Shown in pieces: positions 55,374 through 64,000 of a stretch of 64,000 nt of DNA. This stretch comes from VXPQ01 sp965223485 (lineage in GTDB: Bacteria > Bacteroidota > Rhodothermia > Rhodothermales > VXPQ01), in NCBI GenBank assembly GCA_965223485.1, contig OZ244993.1:682001-746000 (forward strand), in the 5' to 3' direction. The notes under the pieces are model-generated. The model was not told where the DNA came from, searched no databases, and saw nothing but the letters and a program-made list of their open reading frames with translations. Position 1 is the stretch's first letter. Each line of letters starts with the position of its first letter. Made by a program: the position numbers and the translations under genes.

Positions 55374-56896
55374 CTGTCTTCTCTATTTAATACTGGCTGA
55401 GTAGAGGTCATTCGCGGCGCATCAGGTGAATCCGGCGCCGTCCAGGCGCCCCCGAGGGCACGGTGAACTGCAAGACGGGCGAGAGCCATATCTCGCTCCG
55501 CGCCTGCGAGTGCAGACTCTACATTCAGACGAGTGAGTAACACATTCAGGTATTCAACGTAGCTCCCAACCCCCGATGCATACCTCTGTGACTTGAGCTC
55601 TACCGAAGCCTGGGCCTCCTCCAGACGGGAACCAAGAAAAGCATGACGCCGTTTTGCGTTTTCCAGTCCGGCCAAGGCAGCCTCAACCTCGTTTACAGCC
55701 GTAACCACGGTACGCCCGTAGGCAGCAGCCATCTCGTCGAAACGGGCATGCGCAAGCGCAACATTGTTTCTGAGACGACCTCCCTGTATGACCGGCGCGG
55801 TCAGATTCACTACCAGGTTGCGGAACCACTGATCCACATCGAAGAGCCCATCGGCTTCCGAGCTCTGCAACCCGATCGACCCCGATAACGAGAGGGTGGG
55901 AAGAAGTTCAGCACGGCGGGCCCCGATGGCGTAGCGGGCCGCGTCCAGTCGCTGTCCGGCTGCTCTCACATCCGGCCGCTGGAGCAAAAGATCGGCCGGG
56001 ACGCCCGCCGGAACAGGGTCCGCCACCGGCGAGGGAGTAAGCGCATCGGGAAGAATCGCCTCCATATCCACCCGATAGCCACCCAGCAATACGGAGAGGC
56101 GTCCCTCGGCGTTGGCCAATAGACTTTCCAGTTGCGGTAACCCTGCCTGCGCGTTGCGCAACTCCTGACGCACCCGATAGAGATAGAAAGAACCGGCAAG
56201 CCCACGGTCGTACCGGGTCAAGGCCAATTGCTCTTGCTCCAGAAGAACATCCACGATCTCGCGGGTAAGAGCGGTCCGCCGCCGTAGATCGGCGATCTCG
56301 AAATAGGTCGTGATCGTCTCAGACAGGATTCCGATGCGAGCCGCGTGAAAGTCCGACTCCGAAGCAAGGTATTCGGCGCCTGCCGCAAGCGCATCATTAC
56401 GGACACGGCCCCAGAAATCCAGTTCGTAGGCAAAGCCTGCGCTCAGTTCATAGGTGGTGAGCGCCAACCGGTCGGGTAGTGTGAAGGGGATAGGCAAATT
56501 GCCCTGATCCCCGCCCAGTCCCAACTCCTGGAGTTGGGCGCCAATGCCGGCGTTGGTGGGCGAACTGATATCGTTGGCGCCCCCACCGACCTGAACTGCC
56601 GGGAAAAACGCGGCTCTCGCAATACGGGCCCGCGCCCTGGCTTGCTGGACCCGGGCAATCCCCCCTGCCAAATCGAAGTTGGAGGTAAGCACCGAATCGA
56701 CTACGGCGCTGAGCGCCGGATCGGCGAAGGCCTGCCACCATTCCACCGGCTCATGGGGGCCTGTCGTAAGGCTCTCCGTGAAATCACCGGGCAGTTCGGC
56801 AACAGGCTCGGGAAGAGAGGTCCGCGGCGCCAACGAGCAACCGGCAAACAGGGAGCCCGAAACAAGCAAGAACAGAACGGTTCGTACAGAAGTCAT
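55370..56896 (-). CDS. TolC-family outer-membrane efflux lipoprotein (NodT type)
   Basis: The protein of about 508 residues has a lipoprotein signal (SGSLFAGC) so the mature protein is anchored by lipid to the outer membrane, as in OprM. It contains the two homologous OEP halves with long alpha-helical coiled coils (for example GGIARVQQARARARIARAAFFP and the C-terminal VNEVEAALAGLENAKRR). It forms the exit duct for the RND pump. Starts at 56896 or 56920 are possible; the first places the hydrophobic core nearer the N-terminus. It is the first gene of the three-gene efflux operon. Confidence 0.93.
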   Translation of the reverse strand: MTSVRTVLFLLVSGSLFAGCSLAPRTSLPEPVAELPGDFTESLTTGPHEPVEWWQAFADPALSAVVDSVLTSNFDLAGGIARVQQARARARIARAAFFPAVQVGGGANDISSPTNAGIGAQLQELGLGGDQGNLPIPFTLPDRLALTTYELSAGFAYELDFWGRVRNDALAAGAEYLASESDFHAARIGILSETITTYFEIADLRRRTALTREIVDVLLEQEQLALTRYDRGLAGSFYLYRVRQELRNAQAGLPQLESLLANAEGRLSVLLGGYRVDMEAILPDALTPSPVADPVPAGVPADLLLQRPDVRAAGQRLDAARYAIGARRAELLPTLSLSGSIGLQSSEADGLFDVDQWFRNLVVNLTAPVIQGGRLRNNVALAHARFDEMAAAYGRTVVTAVNEVEAALAGLENAKRRHAFLGSRLEEAQASVELKSQRYASGVGSYVEYLNVLLTRLNVESALAGAERDMALARLAVHRALGGAWTAPDSPDAPRMTSTQPVLNREDR

Positions 56897-57014
56897 TGGC
56901 GTTCCAATGTGCATATTCATCTCGCGCCGGAGCTGACGAAATTCAGTCCACGCCCCATTCCTGTATTTCTATGGCATCCACAGGATACAAAGTATCCAGA
57001 TTTATTGAAAAATA

Positions 57015-57503
57015 CTATAAGTCCCCCTCTTTAGCGCGAGGCGGGCTTACGAAGCGTAATCGGGATTTACGGATCAATACCGGAACCCCGACAAGGAGCA
57101 GATAAGGAATCAGCGTTCCGATCAGTACGACATGGGGACCGAGCAACCCCCCGACCAGACTGAACAGGACTGCTAACGGAGTCGCCAGCGCAACACAGAC
57201 TATCAAGGCAACGCGCCAGGCGCCGGTAGAGCCCCTCAAGAGGCGTTGCACCAGCAACCCAACCAGCACGCCGCACAGGAAGAAGAGGGCAAGCCCGAAC
57301 AGAATGGCCGGTATCTCGAACAGCATGGGCGGCGTCCACCCTTCCCGGCCTCCGAATCGTGCAAAAGCCGCCAGGATTTGCAGGATGCAAAGGCCCACGC
57401 CAAAAAGCGCGGGTGTCTTCCAGTAACGCCAGGAAAGTTTCGGTCTCATGGTTGATTTGACGTTTCCTGAGATTTCTTTTGTCGGTTCCATATCCATGCG
57501 CAC
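57015..57503 (-). CDS. Small polytopic membrane protein of unknown function
   Basis: The 162-residue protein has four clear hydrophobic segments (roughly 31-46, 60-88, 93-116 and 120-146) with basic residues at both ends. I recognise no family. The start at 57503 lies 3 nt after the glycosyltransferase stop at 57507 on the same strand, so it is probably co-expressed with that gene; an internal ATG at 57449 is an alternative start. Confidence 0.6.
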   Translation of the reverse strand: MRMDMEPTKEISGNVKSTMRPKLSWRYWKTPALFGVGLCILQILAAFARFGGREGWTPPMLFEIPAILFGLALFFLCGVLVGLLVQRLLRGSTGAWRVALIVCVALATPLAVLFSLVGGLLGPHVVLIGTLIPYLLLVGVPVLIRKSRLRFVSPPRAKEGDL

Positions 57504-57506
57504 GAC

Positions 57507-58730
57507 TCAGAGCACGTGCCGAATCGCTGCCTCCAGACCATCCACCATCCTGTCGAGCGTCAGGTGTTCCTGCGCGTAGGCCAGTGCGTTGGCCGAGTAC
57601 CGCTCCCGATCCGCCAGCACCTCCCGAACACCCGCCGCAAGCGCTTCGGAAGAATTGCCCGAACATAGCAGACCCGTCTCCCCGGAGCGGATGTATTCGA
57701 CTTCGGGACTGTGGAATTTCACCCCTCCGGCAGGATTACGCAGCGACACCACCGGCAGCCCGAAAGCGAACGCATGGTTCACGGCCAATCCCAGGTACCC
57801 CGGCATGAGCATCAGGTCGGAGGCGTACAGCCAGGGACTCGCTTCCTCGCGCAACAGGGAGCCGAGGAAACGCACGCCCTGTAGCGAGCGGGTCGACACT
57901 TCGGCTTCCATAGCCGCCCGCTCCGGACCGTCCCCAATAATCAACAGGCTGGCAGGACTCTCCTCCGTCAGGCGAGCCCAGGTCTCGAGAAGCATATCCG
58001 TACCCTTCTCCCGGATCAGCCGCCCTATGTAGACGAGAACCGGAGCATCAGGGGGAATAGAGAGCCGGCGCAGGACCGCCGTTTTGCCCTCCGCCGCCAG
58101 CGCGTCTCGCTGTGCAAACATGGGACCAAGGTCCATCGTGTTCCGGGCAACGAACAAGTTGCGTTCGGGCACGAACGGACGTAACAAGTTTGCTATGCCC
58201 TCCGTATAACAGGTGCACCCTTCTACCCCTTTCGCCAACGCAAGGCGGTATTTGTCCAGGAAATGGCGCCGGGGATCGAATGCCCTGTGGTTCGACGAAA
58301 AGTGTCCCCAGAGAACCCGGCCCGCCCCCAGCGACTTCGCGTAACGCAGCAAAAACGGCAACGTAACGGAGCGAGGGCTCTCCTCCGCAAGGATCGCCGC
58401 CGGTGAACCATGCTTCTCGAAGACGCTGCGAAACGGCTGCGCGTGTATTCTTTCGCCGAAAAACCAGTGGTTGCGGAGGGAGACCTGCTTGTAGCCCGGG
58501 CTCGCAGAGTGGGTACCGGATGCATCCGTACGGGTGTCGGCGGCAGAATCAGAGGCGCCTGGGGGAGTACTCCCCGTTACCAGATTCTGTAATGAGGAAG
58601 CTCCCGGCGGATCGCCTGCACACACCACCAGCCGCCCGTCGAACCGCTCGTTCAACTGCTCCAGCACCGGGATGCGGTACCAGGGAATCATCCGGGCGAA
58701 GTAATAAATGGGGCGACGATCCGGGGGCAT
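57507..58730 (-). CDS. Glycosyltransferase family 4
   Basis: The 407-residue GT-B enzyme has a C-terminal Rossmann domain with PVLVYIGRLIREKGTDMLLE, IIGDGPERAAMEAE, GSLLREEASPWLYASDLMLMPG and the NHAFAFGLPVVSL donor site. The N-terminal domain (RMIPWYRIPVLEQL) matches exopolysaccharide glycosyltransferases in which the usual glycine-rich loop is weak. A low-complexity stretch of Ser, Ala, Thr and Asp (about residues 45-75) is probably a surface loop. It is remote from the 34-42 kb glycan operon. The small membrane-protein gene follows directly. Confidence 0.85.
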   Translation of the reverse strand: MPPDRRPIYYFARMIPWYRIPVLEQLNERFDGRLVVCAGDPPGASSLQNLVTGSTPPGASDSAADTRTDASGTHSASPGYKQVSLRNHWFFGERIHAQPFRSVFEKHGSPAAILAEESPRSVTLPFLLRYAKSLGAGRVLWGHFSSNHRAFDPRRHFLDKYRLALAKGVEGCTCYTEGIANLLRPFVPERNLFVARNTMDLGPMFAQRDALAAEGKTAVLRRLSIPPDAPVLVYIGRLIREKGTDMLLETWARLTEESPASLLIIGDGPERAAMEAEVSTRSLQGVRFLGSLLREEASPWLYASDLMLMPGYLGLAVNHAFAFGLPVVSLRNPAGGVKFHSPEVEYIRSGETGLLCSGNSSEALAAGVREVLADRERYSANALAYAQEHLTLDRMVDGLEAAIRHVL

Positions 58731-58799
58731 TGCGGTAGCGGAATCAGCGTTTCAGCAAAAAACGCCAGGGCTATATTCGTATAACGAGTGGTTCCCTCA

Positions 58800-59987
58800 T
58801 TAATTCTCCTGCTCCGCTTCCCAGGCGCGCACCCTTGGAATCGCGGCGTCGAAGATGCGCTCGTAGTTCAGGCGCTCCACCTGGGCGCGCACGGCGGGGG
58901 CAAGGCGATCCCACAGCGGCTGGTACATCGTATGGGTCCGGGCATAGGCTTCCCAATCCGCCGGCCCCACGGAATCGGTGCCGAAGAGAAATCGCATGGG
59001 GCGCCTGGCGATGAGCGCGGCCCATGCCTCCACCGTTTCGTCGTCCTCGACAAGGTGCTTCGCCACCTCGTCCCAGGAAATGTCGAGCATCACGTGCCGG
59101 TAACGCGGATCGCTCAACATATGGTCGAGCAGCTCGACATGCTCCGGGGACGGCGCCACAAAGCGACCCAGTCCGGTATGGGCCCAGATGATGGTGGCCC
59201 CTGGATGCGCCGCAAAGACGCGCAGCAGATCTTCGTAATAATCCGGGTCGGGGCCGGGACGCACATTGTCGATATCGCAATGCAGGATGACCACCAGGCC
59301 AATCTCTGCGGCTTTGGCCAGGATCCGGTCCAGCGCCGGGTTGTGCAGACTGGCCGTATGCCCCGCGATCTTCGACGATACGAACTCCTTGTGAATGGCG
59401 AACTCGCCGATGCCGGCAAACACGCCGGGAAACGTGCGCAGGACGCGCTCGATGTGGTCGGCGGCGTACATGTCCGTAGGATTGAAACCCGTAAGCATGG
59501 GGTCCACCCGTTGCCGCTCCGCGTCCGACAACGACAGGTACTCGTGCGCGATCGCCGCATCGACAAACGAATAATAGTAGAGTGCAGCATCCGAGCGCAG
59601 GTAATAGTCCGGGGCCCGGTCTCCGGACACGAAGTAATCCCATTTCTGCTGCAACGGAATGCCGAACAGCGCCGTGCGGCCTACCCGGTCGCCCACCATG
59701 TCGAGATATTCGCGCACCGCGGGGCCCTCCTGCACATAATTCAGTAGGTGGAAATGTGCATCGTTAAAAAATGGAACGGGTGCACCGGCTTCGGGAACGG
59801 GTCCAATTTCTTCGCGAGGAGCTTCGGTAACGGACGATATGGGATCACGAACAACTTCGGCAACGGGCGCCGCGGTCGAAACGAGTGCATTCCCGGCATC
59901 GCCCGCCGGCGCAAGCGAAGACCCCGCTGAACAGCCGGCCAATACAAAGACGACCAAACAGGTCAAACCCGCATGGATTCCTTTCAT
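58800..59987 (-). CDS. Amidohydrolase-2 family lipoprotein
   Basis: The 395-residue protein begins with a lipoprotein signal (LVVFVLAGC), then an 11-residue tandem repeat linker, then a metal-dependent hydrolase barrel: NDAHFHLL (first metal motif HxH), VILHCDIDN, IIWAHTGLG, and FLFGTDSVG with the last metal Asp. Its pattern is that of amidohydrolase family 2 (decarboxylases and lactonases of TIM-barrel type). The substrate is unknown. The start at 59987 (MKGIHAGLTC) is preferred over 60035, which would overlap the upstream gene. Confidence 0.82.
   Translation of the reverse strand: MKGIHAGLTCLVVFVLAGCSAGSSLAPAGDAGNALVSTAAPVAEVVRDPISSVTEAPREEIGPVPEAGAPVPFFNDAHFHLLNYVQEGPAVREYLDMVGDRVGRTALFGIPLQQKWDYFVSGDRAPDYYLRSDAALYYYSFVDAAIAHEYLSLSDAERQRVDPMLTGFNPTDMYAADHIERVLRTFPGVFAGIGEFAIHKEFVSSKIAGHTASLHNPALDRILAKAAEIGLVVILHCDIDNVRPGPDPDYYEDLLRVFAAHPGATIIWAHTGLGRFVAPSPEHVELLDHMLSDPRYRHVMLDISWDEVAKHLVEDDETVEAWAALIARRPMRFLFGTDSVGPADWEAYARTHTMYQPLWDRLAPAVRAQVERLNYERIFDAAIPRVRAWEAEQEN
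59789..59867 (-). repeat. 33-bp degenerate tandem repeat in the amidohydrolase linker
   Basis: The 13-mer cttcggNaacggN occurs at 59789, 59822 and 59855, exactly 33 nt apart. Translated, it gives three 11-residue units: APVAEVVRDPI, SSVTEAPREEI and GPVPEAGAPVP. It lies just after the lipobox and before the catalytic domain, so it is a surface spacer that may vary in copy number. Confidence 0.7.
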
Positions 59988-60021
59988 GGGTTTGGAGGAG
60001 ATGTTAGGGGATCTGTTGGAA

Positions 60022-60504
60022 TCAGCGGAGTGCATCTACCAGCCGTGCACCACATTTGATGATTTTCACTGCATATTTCTCACCGCGAAACAGAATGTGA
60101 CTCCCACTGCGTCTCAAAATATCTGCTTGATACCGCGCCATCCCTCTGCCATGTACAGCTACCGGGACAAATTTTGGCGAGGCTTCCGCTGGAATCAAGC
60201 GTTCGGCAAGATTGGCCCCGGCACGCAGTTGGCTCACGATGTCTGCGGCCTTGATCTCGCCCTTCTTCAATTCCATCGGCGCCACCCGGGCCTCTTCGGA
60301 TTCACCCGGACCGCCTACAAACAAATAGTCGCATCGGGTATCGTCCGGCAACAAAAAAGGAACTCCCGGACAATCCAGATCAAGGAGAATACGAGGGGTG
60401 GGAGCCTTTTCGAGCGACACGCGGCACCCCTCTTTTCTGCATCGCTTCACAATGCAACGTTCGTCCGCGACCTTCCCGCGCACCTTCTCCGACAGCATAC
60501 TCAT
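60022..60504 (-). CDS. Small PD-(D/E)XK-type nuclease candidate paired with an OLD-like ATPase
   Basis: I do not recognise a named family for this 160-residue protein. It has the acidic pattern of a PD-(D/E)XK nuclease: Asp59 in CDYLFVGG, Glu78-x-Lys80 in MELKKGE, and Gln92 in SQLRAGANLAE, followed by the strand FVPVAVHGRG. The D...ExK...Q order and spacing are those of a restriction-endonuclease core. Two N-terminal cysteines (CIVKRC, EGC) are unexplained. Its start overlaps the ATPase stop (ATGA), so the two proteins are translated together and probably form one complex. The assignment is from motif pattern only. Confidence 0.6.
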   Translation of the reverse strand: MSMLSEKVRGKVADERCIVKRCRKEGCRVSLEKAPTPRILLDLDCPGVPFLLPDDTRCDYLFVGGPGESEEARVAPMELKKGEIKAADIVSQLRAGANLAERLIPAEASPKFVPVAVHGRGMARYQADILRRSGSHILFRGEKYAVKIIKCGARLVDALR

Positions 60505-62084
60505 TGCCCATTCCGCTCTCTTACGCTATTGAAAATCGTGGCCCAGTCGTTATACAGGCTCTCCGTAATTGTCTCGTAGCCAGCTCTGAACGTACCGGTT
60601 TCCGGATCCAGTGGTATCTCCTTCACAATGGATCCCTTGGGCGATTTTTTCGGCTCGAACATCCACGCTCCGACCTGATCGGGGCGAAGACTCCACTCAC
60701 CGCCAGGAAGGTTCTCGCGTTCTTTCTTCGGCAAGTGCGAAGACTGCACGAGATTGGCCAGCGTTTCCAATATCCATTCGCTGTGCGTCGTTACAATGAC
60801 ACGTATCCCGGCGTGCACCATGGCAGCGAGCAAACGGGTTACTTCGACTTGCATCGCCGGATGAAGATGAGATTCAGGTTCCTCGATGATAAGTACGTCG
60901 TCACGCCCTACCACATGACGGAGGTAAAGCACTATGGGTGCCAATTCGGACACCATAGACGATGCATTCATCAGGGGTACATCTTTACTCCATCCGGATG
61001 GACGATAGGTAAACGAGGGATAACCTATCTCCGAAAAATTGGCCTTAACCTCCCCCTGTAGTACCTTGTCTTCGAGAAGGTGATCCACATTTATTACTGG
61101 CGATATCTCGTCTCGTCGTCTGGAAAAGTTCAACTTGCTGGTAAGTTGGTCGAGGAAATCAGCCAGAACCCCGGATAGAACAGGGTTTGGTGTAGCCGGT
61201 CGCGGCCCGACTTGAGTAGCTTTCTCTATAAGCGAACTCACCACGACCTGATGGGCATGCATGATCCCTGTCCGGGCTGAGGGCAAGTAATATACTTGAT
61301 GTTCAAGCGATCCGAGAGCACGGGAACGTACCTGATCTGCCGAATAGAACAGATACCACGCAGATAACCAATCATCATCGAATCTTAACATTGGACTAAG
61401 GGTGTTTGGCATTAAGAAAATATCTTTGACTTTATACAAATCGATCATTAATTGCTCTGGTATTATTGTTTCCAACGCCGTTTCATTCGATGTTATTTCC
61501 AAACGATGTTCTGAAGTCTGATCGATATTATTTCCTGTCGCCAGACGTTGGCGTAGTTGAACTGAAGCACTACGCGACGCTCCATGACGTACTAACTCTG
61601 ATCGCTGGCCTATCCCAAAACATCTTAAAATCTCGTTATCTATACTTTCTGCTAGATGTTTATTTCCAATATTAAATGCCTGATGTACAAATTTATTCAC
61701 ATTGACAGGTAACATAATCCACTCAAATGAAGGTAATTCTTTTCTTGTCGATATTTTTTGTACTTTACTAGCTCTATCTATAATATCGACAAACCACTCG
61801 CTAATATTTTGCTTGGCATTAACAGGCTTTTCTTGCATCGTTTGAAATACCCGGTGCACCTGATCAGAAAAGTATGCCCCTCTACCCAATCCCCTGTGCA
61901 GCGCATACAGCAGCATCGCAAGATACGACTTCCCTGTGTTGCTGGGGCCGACGAACACAGTAAGCGGGCGCAATTCAATGTCGGCTCTTGCAATCGGGCC
62001 GAAATCGCGTACCTCAACCTGCATCGGGGCGTTATCGCTGTGTTCCGTCATCGCGCTTCGTGCGGTTTGATTACCGTCCGCCAT
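60501..62084 (-). CDS. OLD-like/AAA_15-AAA_21 ABC-type ATPase
   Basis: The 527-residue protein is an SMC/Rad50-like ABC ATPase: Walker A GPSNTGKS (46-53) after VRDFGPIARADIELRPLTVF, an inserted variable region (about 70-360, which the DNA shows to be AT-rich), a degenerate signature region (NASSMVSELAPI, 373-384), Walker B with catalytic Glu in DVLIIEEPESHLHP (396-409) and the switch His in VTTHSEWIL (431-439). It has no TOPRIM nuclease domain; a separate small protein with a nuclease-like motif follows by a 4-nt overlap. ATPases of this type are the sensor part of several two-gene defence systems (Septu, PARIS and others). Confidence 0.85.
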   Translation of the reverse strand: MADGNQTARSAMTEHSDNAPMQVEVRDFGPIARADIELRPLTVFVGPSNTGKSYLAMLLYALHRGLGRGAYFSDQVHRVFQTMQEKPVNAKQNISEWFVDIIDRASKVQKISTRKELPSFEWIMLPVNVNKFVHQAFNIGNKHLAESIDNEILRCFGIGQRSELVRHGASRSASVQLRQRLATGNNIDQTSEHRLEITSNETALETIIPEQLMIDLYKVKDIFLMPNTLSPMLRFDDDWLSAWYLFYSADQVRSRALGSLEHQVYYLPSARTGIMHAHQVVVSSLIEKATQVGPRPATPNPVLSGVLADFLDQLTSKLNFSRRRDEISPVINVDHLLEDKVLQGEVKANFSEIGYPSFTYRPSGWSKDVPLMNASSMVSELAPIVLYLRHVVGRDDVLIIEEPESHLHPAMQVEVTRLLAAMVHAGIRVIVTTHSEWILETLANLVQSSHLPKKERENLPGGEWSLRPDQVGAWMFEPKKSPKGSIVKEIPLDPETGTFRAGYETITESLYNDWATIFNSVRERNGQ

Positions 62085-62344
62085 GGATGGACGAGGTGGG
62101 CTTCAGAGAGTTTCCGTTCCCGGGGGCGCCTGCGGGACTGGACCGTGGTTGACCCGCTTCAGACAATAGCAACGCGCAAGCCTCGAAAACTTTCCCCCAT
62201 TCGCCCGATTTCCGGATCACCGCCCGCCCACCAAAATCCGACGATCAAAATAACGGCGCTGGAGGACAATGCACAGCATGTTTACAATCAGCAATGTTCT
62301 GCAGATTCGTAAACCGTTCGCACTGAGGCTTGCCACCCCATCTC

Positions 62345-63877
62345 CTATCCTCCGAAAAATGGCTCCCAGCGGGAACGATCGGGACGAGGAGTGGCGAGGC
62401 TCACGCCGACAAGCGCCAGAATGGACAACGCCACGGCGGGATACGTTACCTCTTGCAAAAACGGATGCAGATCGCCGAACCAGGCCTGGTCGGACATCCA
62501 GAACGTCCATACGAGCGTGACGGTGGTCCCCGTCAGAATGGAGCTGATCGCCCCCGCGGCGGTAGCTCGCTTCCACAGGAATGCGGCAAGAAGCGCCGGG
62601 GTTATGGACGTGCCGTACACCAGATAGGCCGTATAGGCCGCCGTCAGAATGGTCGGAAACTGATCCACAAGCAAATAGGCGATCACCCCCAGCAAAAGAA
62701 CCCAGCCCCGGCTCATCAGCACGATAGCACGGGAACTCATATCCGGGGCGATGAAGCGCTGCACCACATCCCGCGTCAGGTTCGTCGCAGGCACCAGCAG
62801 GAACGAGTCGGCGGTGGAAACGATGATCGCCATCATGGTGGCCACCAGCGTCATGCCCAGTACGAGCGGCATATAGGAGGAAATAGCCAGGGTCGGAATA
62901 ATGTACTCGGACCGGTTGCCTGCCACATCCGCTGCCCCTCCGGCAAACAGTTCGGGAACGAGCCCCTGATCAGCCGCCACTGCTCCGGTCAGGCCCACGA
63001 AGTACACGGCGGACTCAAGCACCACCACGCCGATCACCCAGAAAAACACGGCCTTCTGCGCCGCGTTGCCGTCCTTTGCGCTGAATATGCGCTGGTACAT
63101 GTTGGCGTCGCCCATCAGGAGAAGCATAGTCGGGATCAGAAAGGATATGGCCACGATCGGCCCGGACGTGGCGCCGGTGCGCTCGTTCGCCCAGTTGCCG
63201 AACAACTCCCATTTTCCCGCCGCTTCCGCATACATCACGATCTCGTCCATCCCGCCAACCGCATCCACCATGAAAAACACGGTGGCGAACACGCCCAGCA
63301 CCATGAGTATGCCGTTCACGACATCGGTGTATACGACGGACAACATCCCGGCCAGCGCCGTATAGGCGATGGCAAAGAGCGCCGTAATAACAATACCCGC
63401 CTGTACGGAAATCTCCGCTTCCGTCCCCTGCGTAATGAAGTGCAGCACATTGCCGCCGCCCCGAAACTGGTACGAAACGATGGTCAGGTAGGCAATAATG
63501 GTGGCGATGGTCGCCAGTACGCTGGAAACCCGTCCGTAGCGCGCCTCGAAAATGTCCGGCACGGTCACCTTGCCGAAATGGCGAATGCGGCGCGCAATAA
63601 AATAAATGAGTACGATGCCGGCCCAGGCGCCGGCGCTGGACCACAGCCCCGCCATGCCGTTACGATAGCCGAGACCTGCGCTGCCGAACAGGGACCCGCT
63701 TCCCATCCAGGTAGCAAGCAGCGTGCCCACCAGCACCCACCAGGGGAGCGTACGGCCCGCCACCATGAAATCTTCCCCCGTCTTCACGATCCGGCTCTTG
63801 TAGTACCCGACCCCGACCAGGGCGGTCAGATAAATAAGGATCGCAAGGATGTAGGGATTATCAAAAAGCGCCAGCAC
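62345..63877 (-). CDS. Sodium:solute symporter family protein (SSS)
   Basis: The 510-residue membrane protein has 13 or so hydrophobic segments and the SSS signature: GEDFMVAGRTLPWWV, LATWMGSGSLFGSAGLGYRNGMAGLW, VPDIFEARYGR and the later MMAIIVSTADSFLLVPATNLTRDV with sodium-site Ser/Thr residues. It imports a solute with sodium; the substrate cannot be told by sequence alone. It lies alone, 260 nt from the ATPase gene start on the same strand. Confidence 0.92.
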   Translation of the reverse strand: MLALFDNPYILAILIYLTALVGVGYYKSRIVKTGEDFMVAGRTLPWWVLVGTLLATWMGSGSLFGSAGLGYRNGMAGLWSSAGAWAGIVLIYFIARRIRHFGKVTVPDIFEARYGRVSSVLATIATIIAYLTIVSYQFRGGGNVLHFITQGTEAEISVQAGIVITALFAIAYTALAGMLSVVYTDVVNGILMVLGVFATVFFMVDAVGGMDEIVMYAEAAGKWELFGNWANERTGATSGPIVAISFLIPTMLLLMGDANMYQRIFSAKDGNAAQKAVFFWVIGVVVLESAVYFVGLTGAVAADQGLVPELFAGGAADVAGNRSEYIIPTLAISSYMPLVLGMTLVATMMAIIVSTADSFLLVPATNLTRDVVQRFIAPDMSSRAIVLMSRGWVLLLGVIAYLLVDQFPTILTAAYTAYLVYGTSITPALLAAFLWKRATAAGAISSILTGTTVTLVWTFWMSDQAWFGDLHPFLQEVTYPAVALSILALVGVSLATPRPDRSRWEPFFGG

Positions 63878-63914
63878 AGGGATTTTTCAGGGAATGTGGG
63901 CGAAAATCCAACGA

Positions 63915-64000
63915 TTATTCGTCGAGACGTTCGAAAGAGGGCATCGTTTCCATCGTCTTCATGCGTAATTTACGCTTGATCCCGCACCCGTGCCGTCCGA
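63915..64000 (-). CDS. C-terminal end of a gene cut by the right edge
   Basis: The minus strand from the window edge reads an open frame ending in IKRKLRMKTMETMPSFERLD E-stop at 63915-63917. About 28 residues are visible, basic then acidic. This is consistent with the tail of an upstream gene, whose stop lies 37 nt before the symporter start, but it is too short to name and could be chance. Confidence 0.35.
   Translation of the reverse strand, partial: GRHGCGIKRKLRMKTMETMPSFERLDE

Overview
The window looks like a chromosome segment of a Bacteroidota-related bacterium, most likely Rhodothermota (Salinibacter/Rhodothermaceae-like). Evidence: moderately high GC; most genes lack a Shine-Dalgarno sequence while rpsU carries a perfect one; a DUF2795 acidic small protein; HPr kinase without PTS genes nearby; a Wza/Wzz/Wzx/Wzy-type polysaccharide locus. 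This assignment is inference, because no rRNA is present. I found no tRNA, rRNA or CRISPR array.

Layout. 1-11 kb is housekeeping: an M16 peptidase cut by the left edge, a STAS protein, uvrB, a cysteine-less L31, a PspA/membrane coiled-coil/CNNM transporter run, floA, moaC, rdgB-dtd and rpsU. 11-24 kb holds a giant fused 2-oxoglutarate dehydrogenase (E2-E1), an SDR, RlmD-like methyltransferase, a DUF2795 gene overlapping an Omp85 protein whose start is out of frame, an M23 peptidase, hprK and moxR. 24-31 kb continues one long minus-strand run (rhomboid, EEP hydrolase, ispG, pgsA, ftsY, fmt, a degenerate galactokinase homologue, moxR, hprK). 31-34 kb has PBP1A convergent with ispE.

34.4-42 kb is a plus-strand surface-polysaccharide operon (SLBB export protein, Wzz-like, Wzy-like ligase/polymerase, Wzx-like flippase, FkbM methyltransferase, GT4), with overlapping stops and starts. 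42-51 kb is accessory DNA: a second AT-rich FkbM gene, an IS3-family remnant, an orphan gene, a Phd/PIN toxin-antitoxin pair whose toxin has lost its first catalytic Asp, a squalene/phytoene synthase, a dead IS5 element itself split by a 339-bp MITE-like insertion with 8-bp target duplications, an MpaB/Lcp-like oxygenase and an FAD amine-oxidase-type protein. 51-57 kb is a tripartite RND efflux operon.

57-64 kb has a small membrane protein, a GT4 glycosyltransferase, an amidohydrolase lipoprotein with an 11-residue tandem repeat, a two-gene unit of an OLD-like ABC/AAA ATPase plus a small PD-(D/E)XK-type nuclease candidate (the best candidate here for an undescribed defence system), a sodium:solute symporter, and the tail of a gene cut by the right edge.
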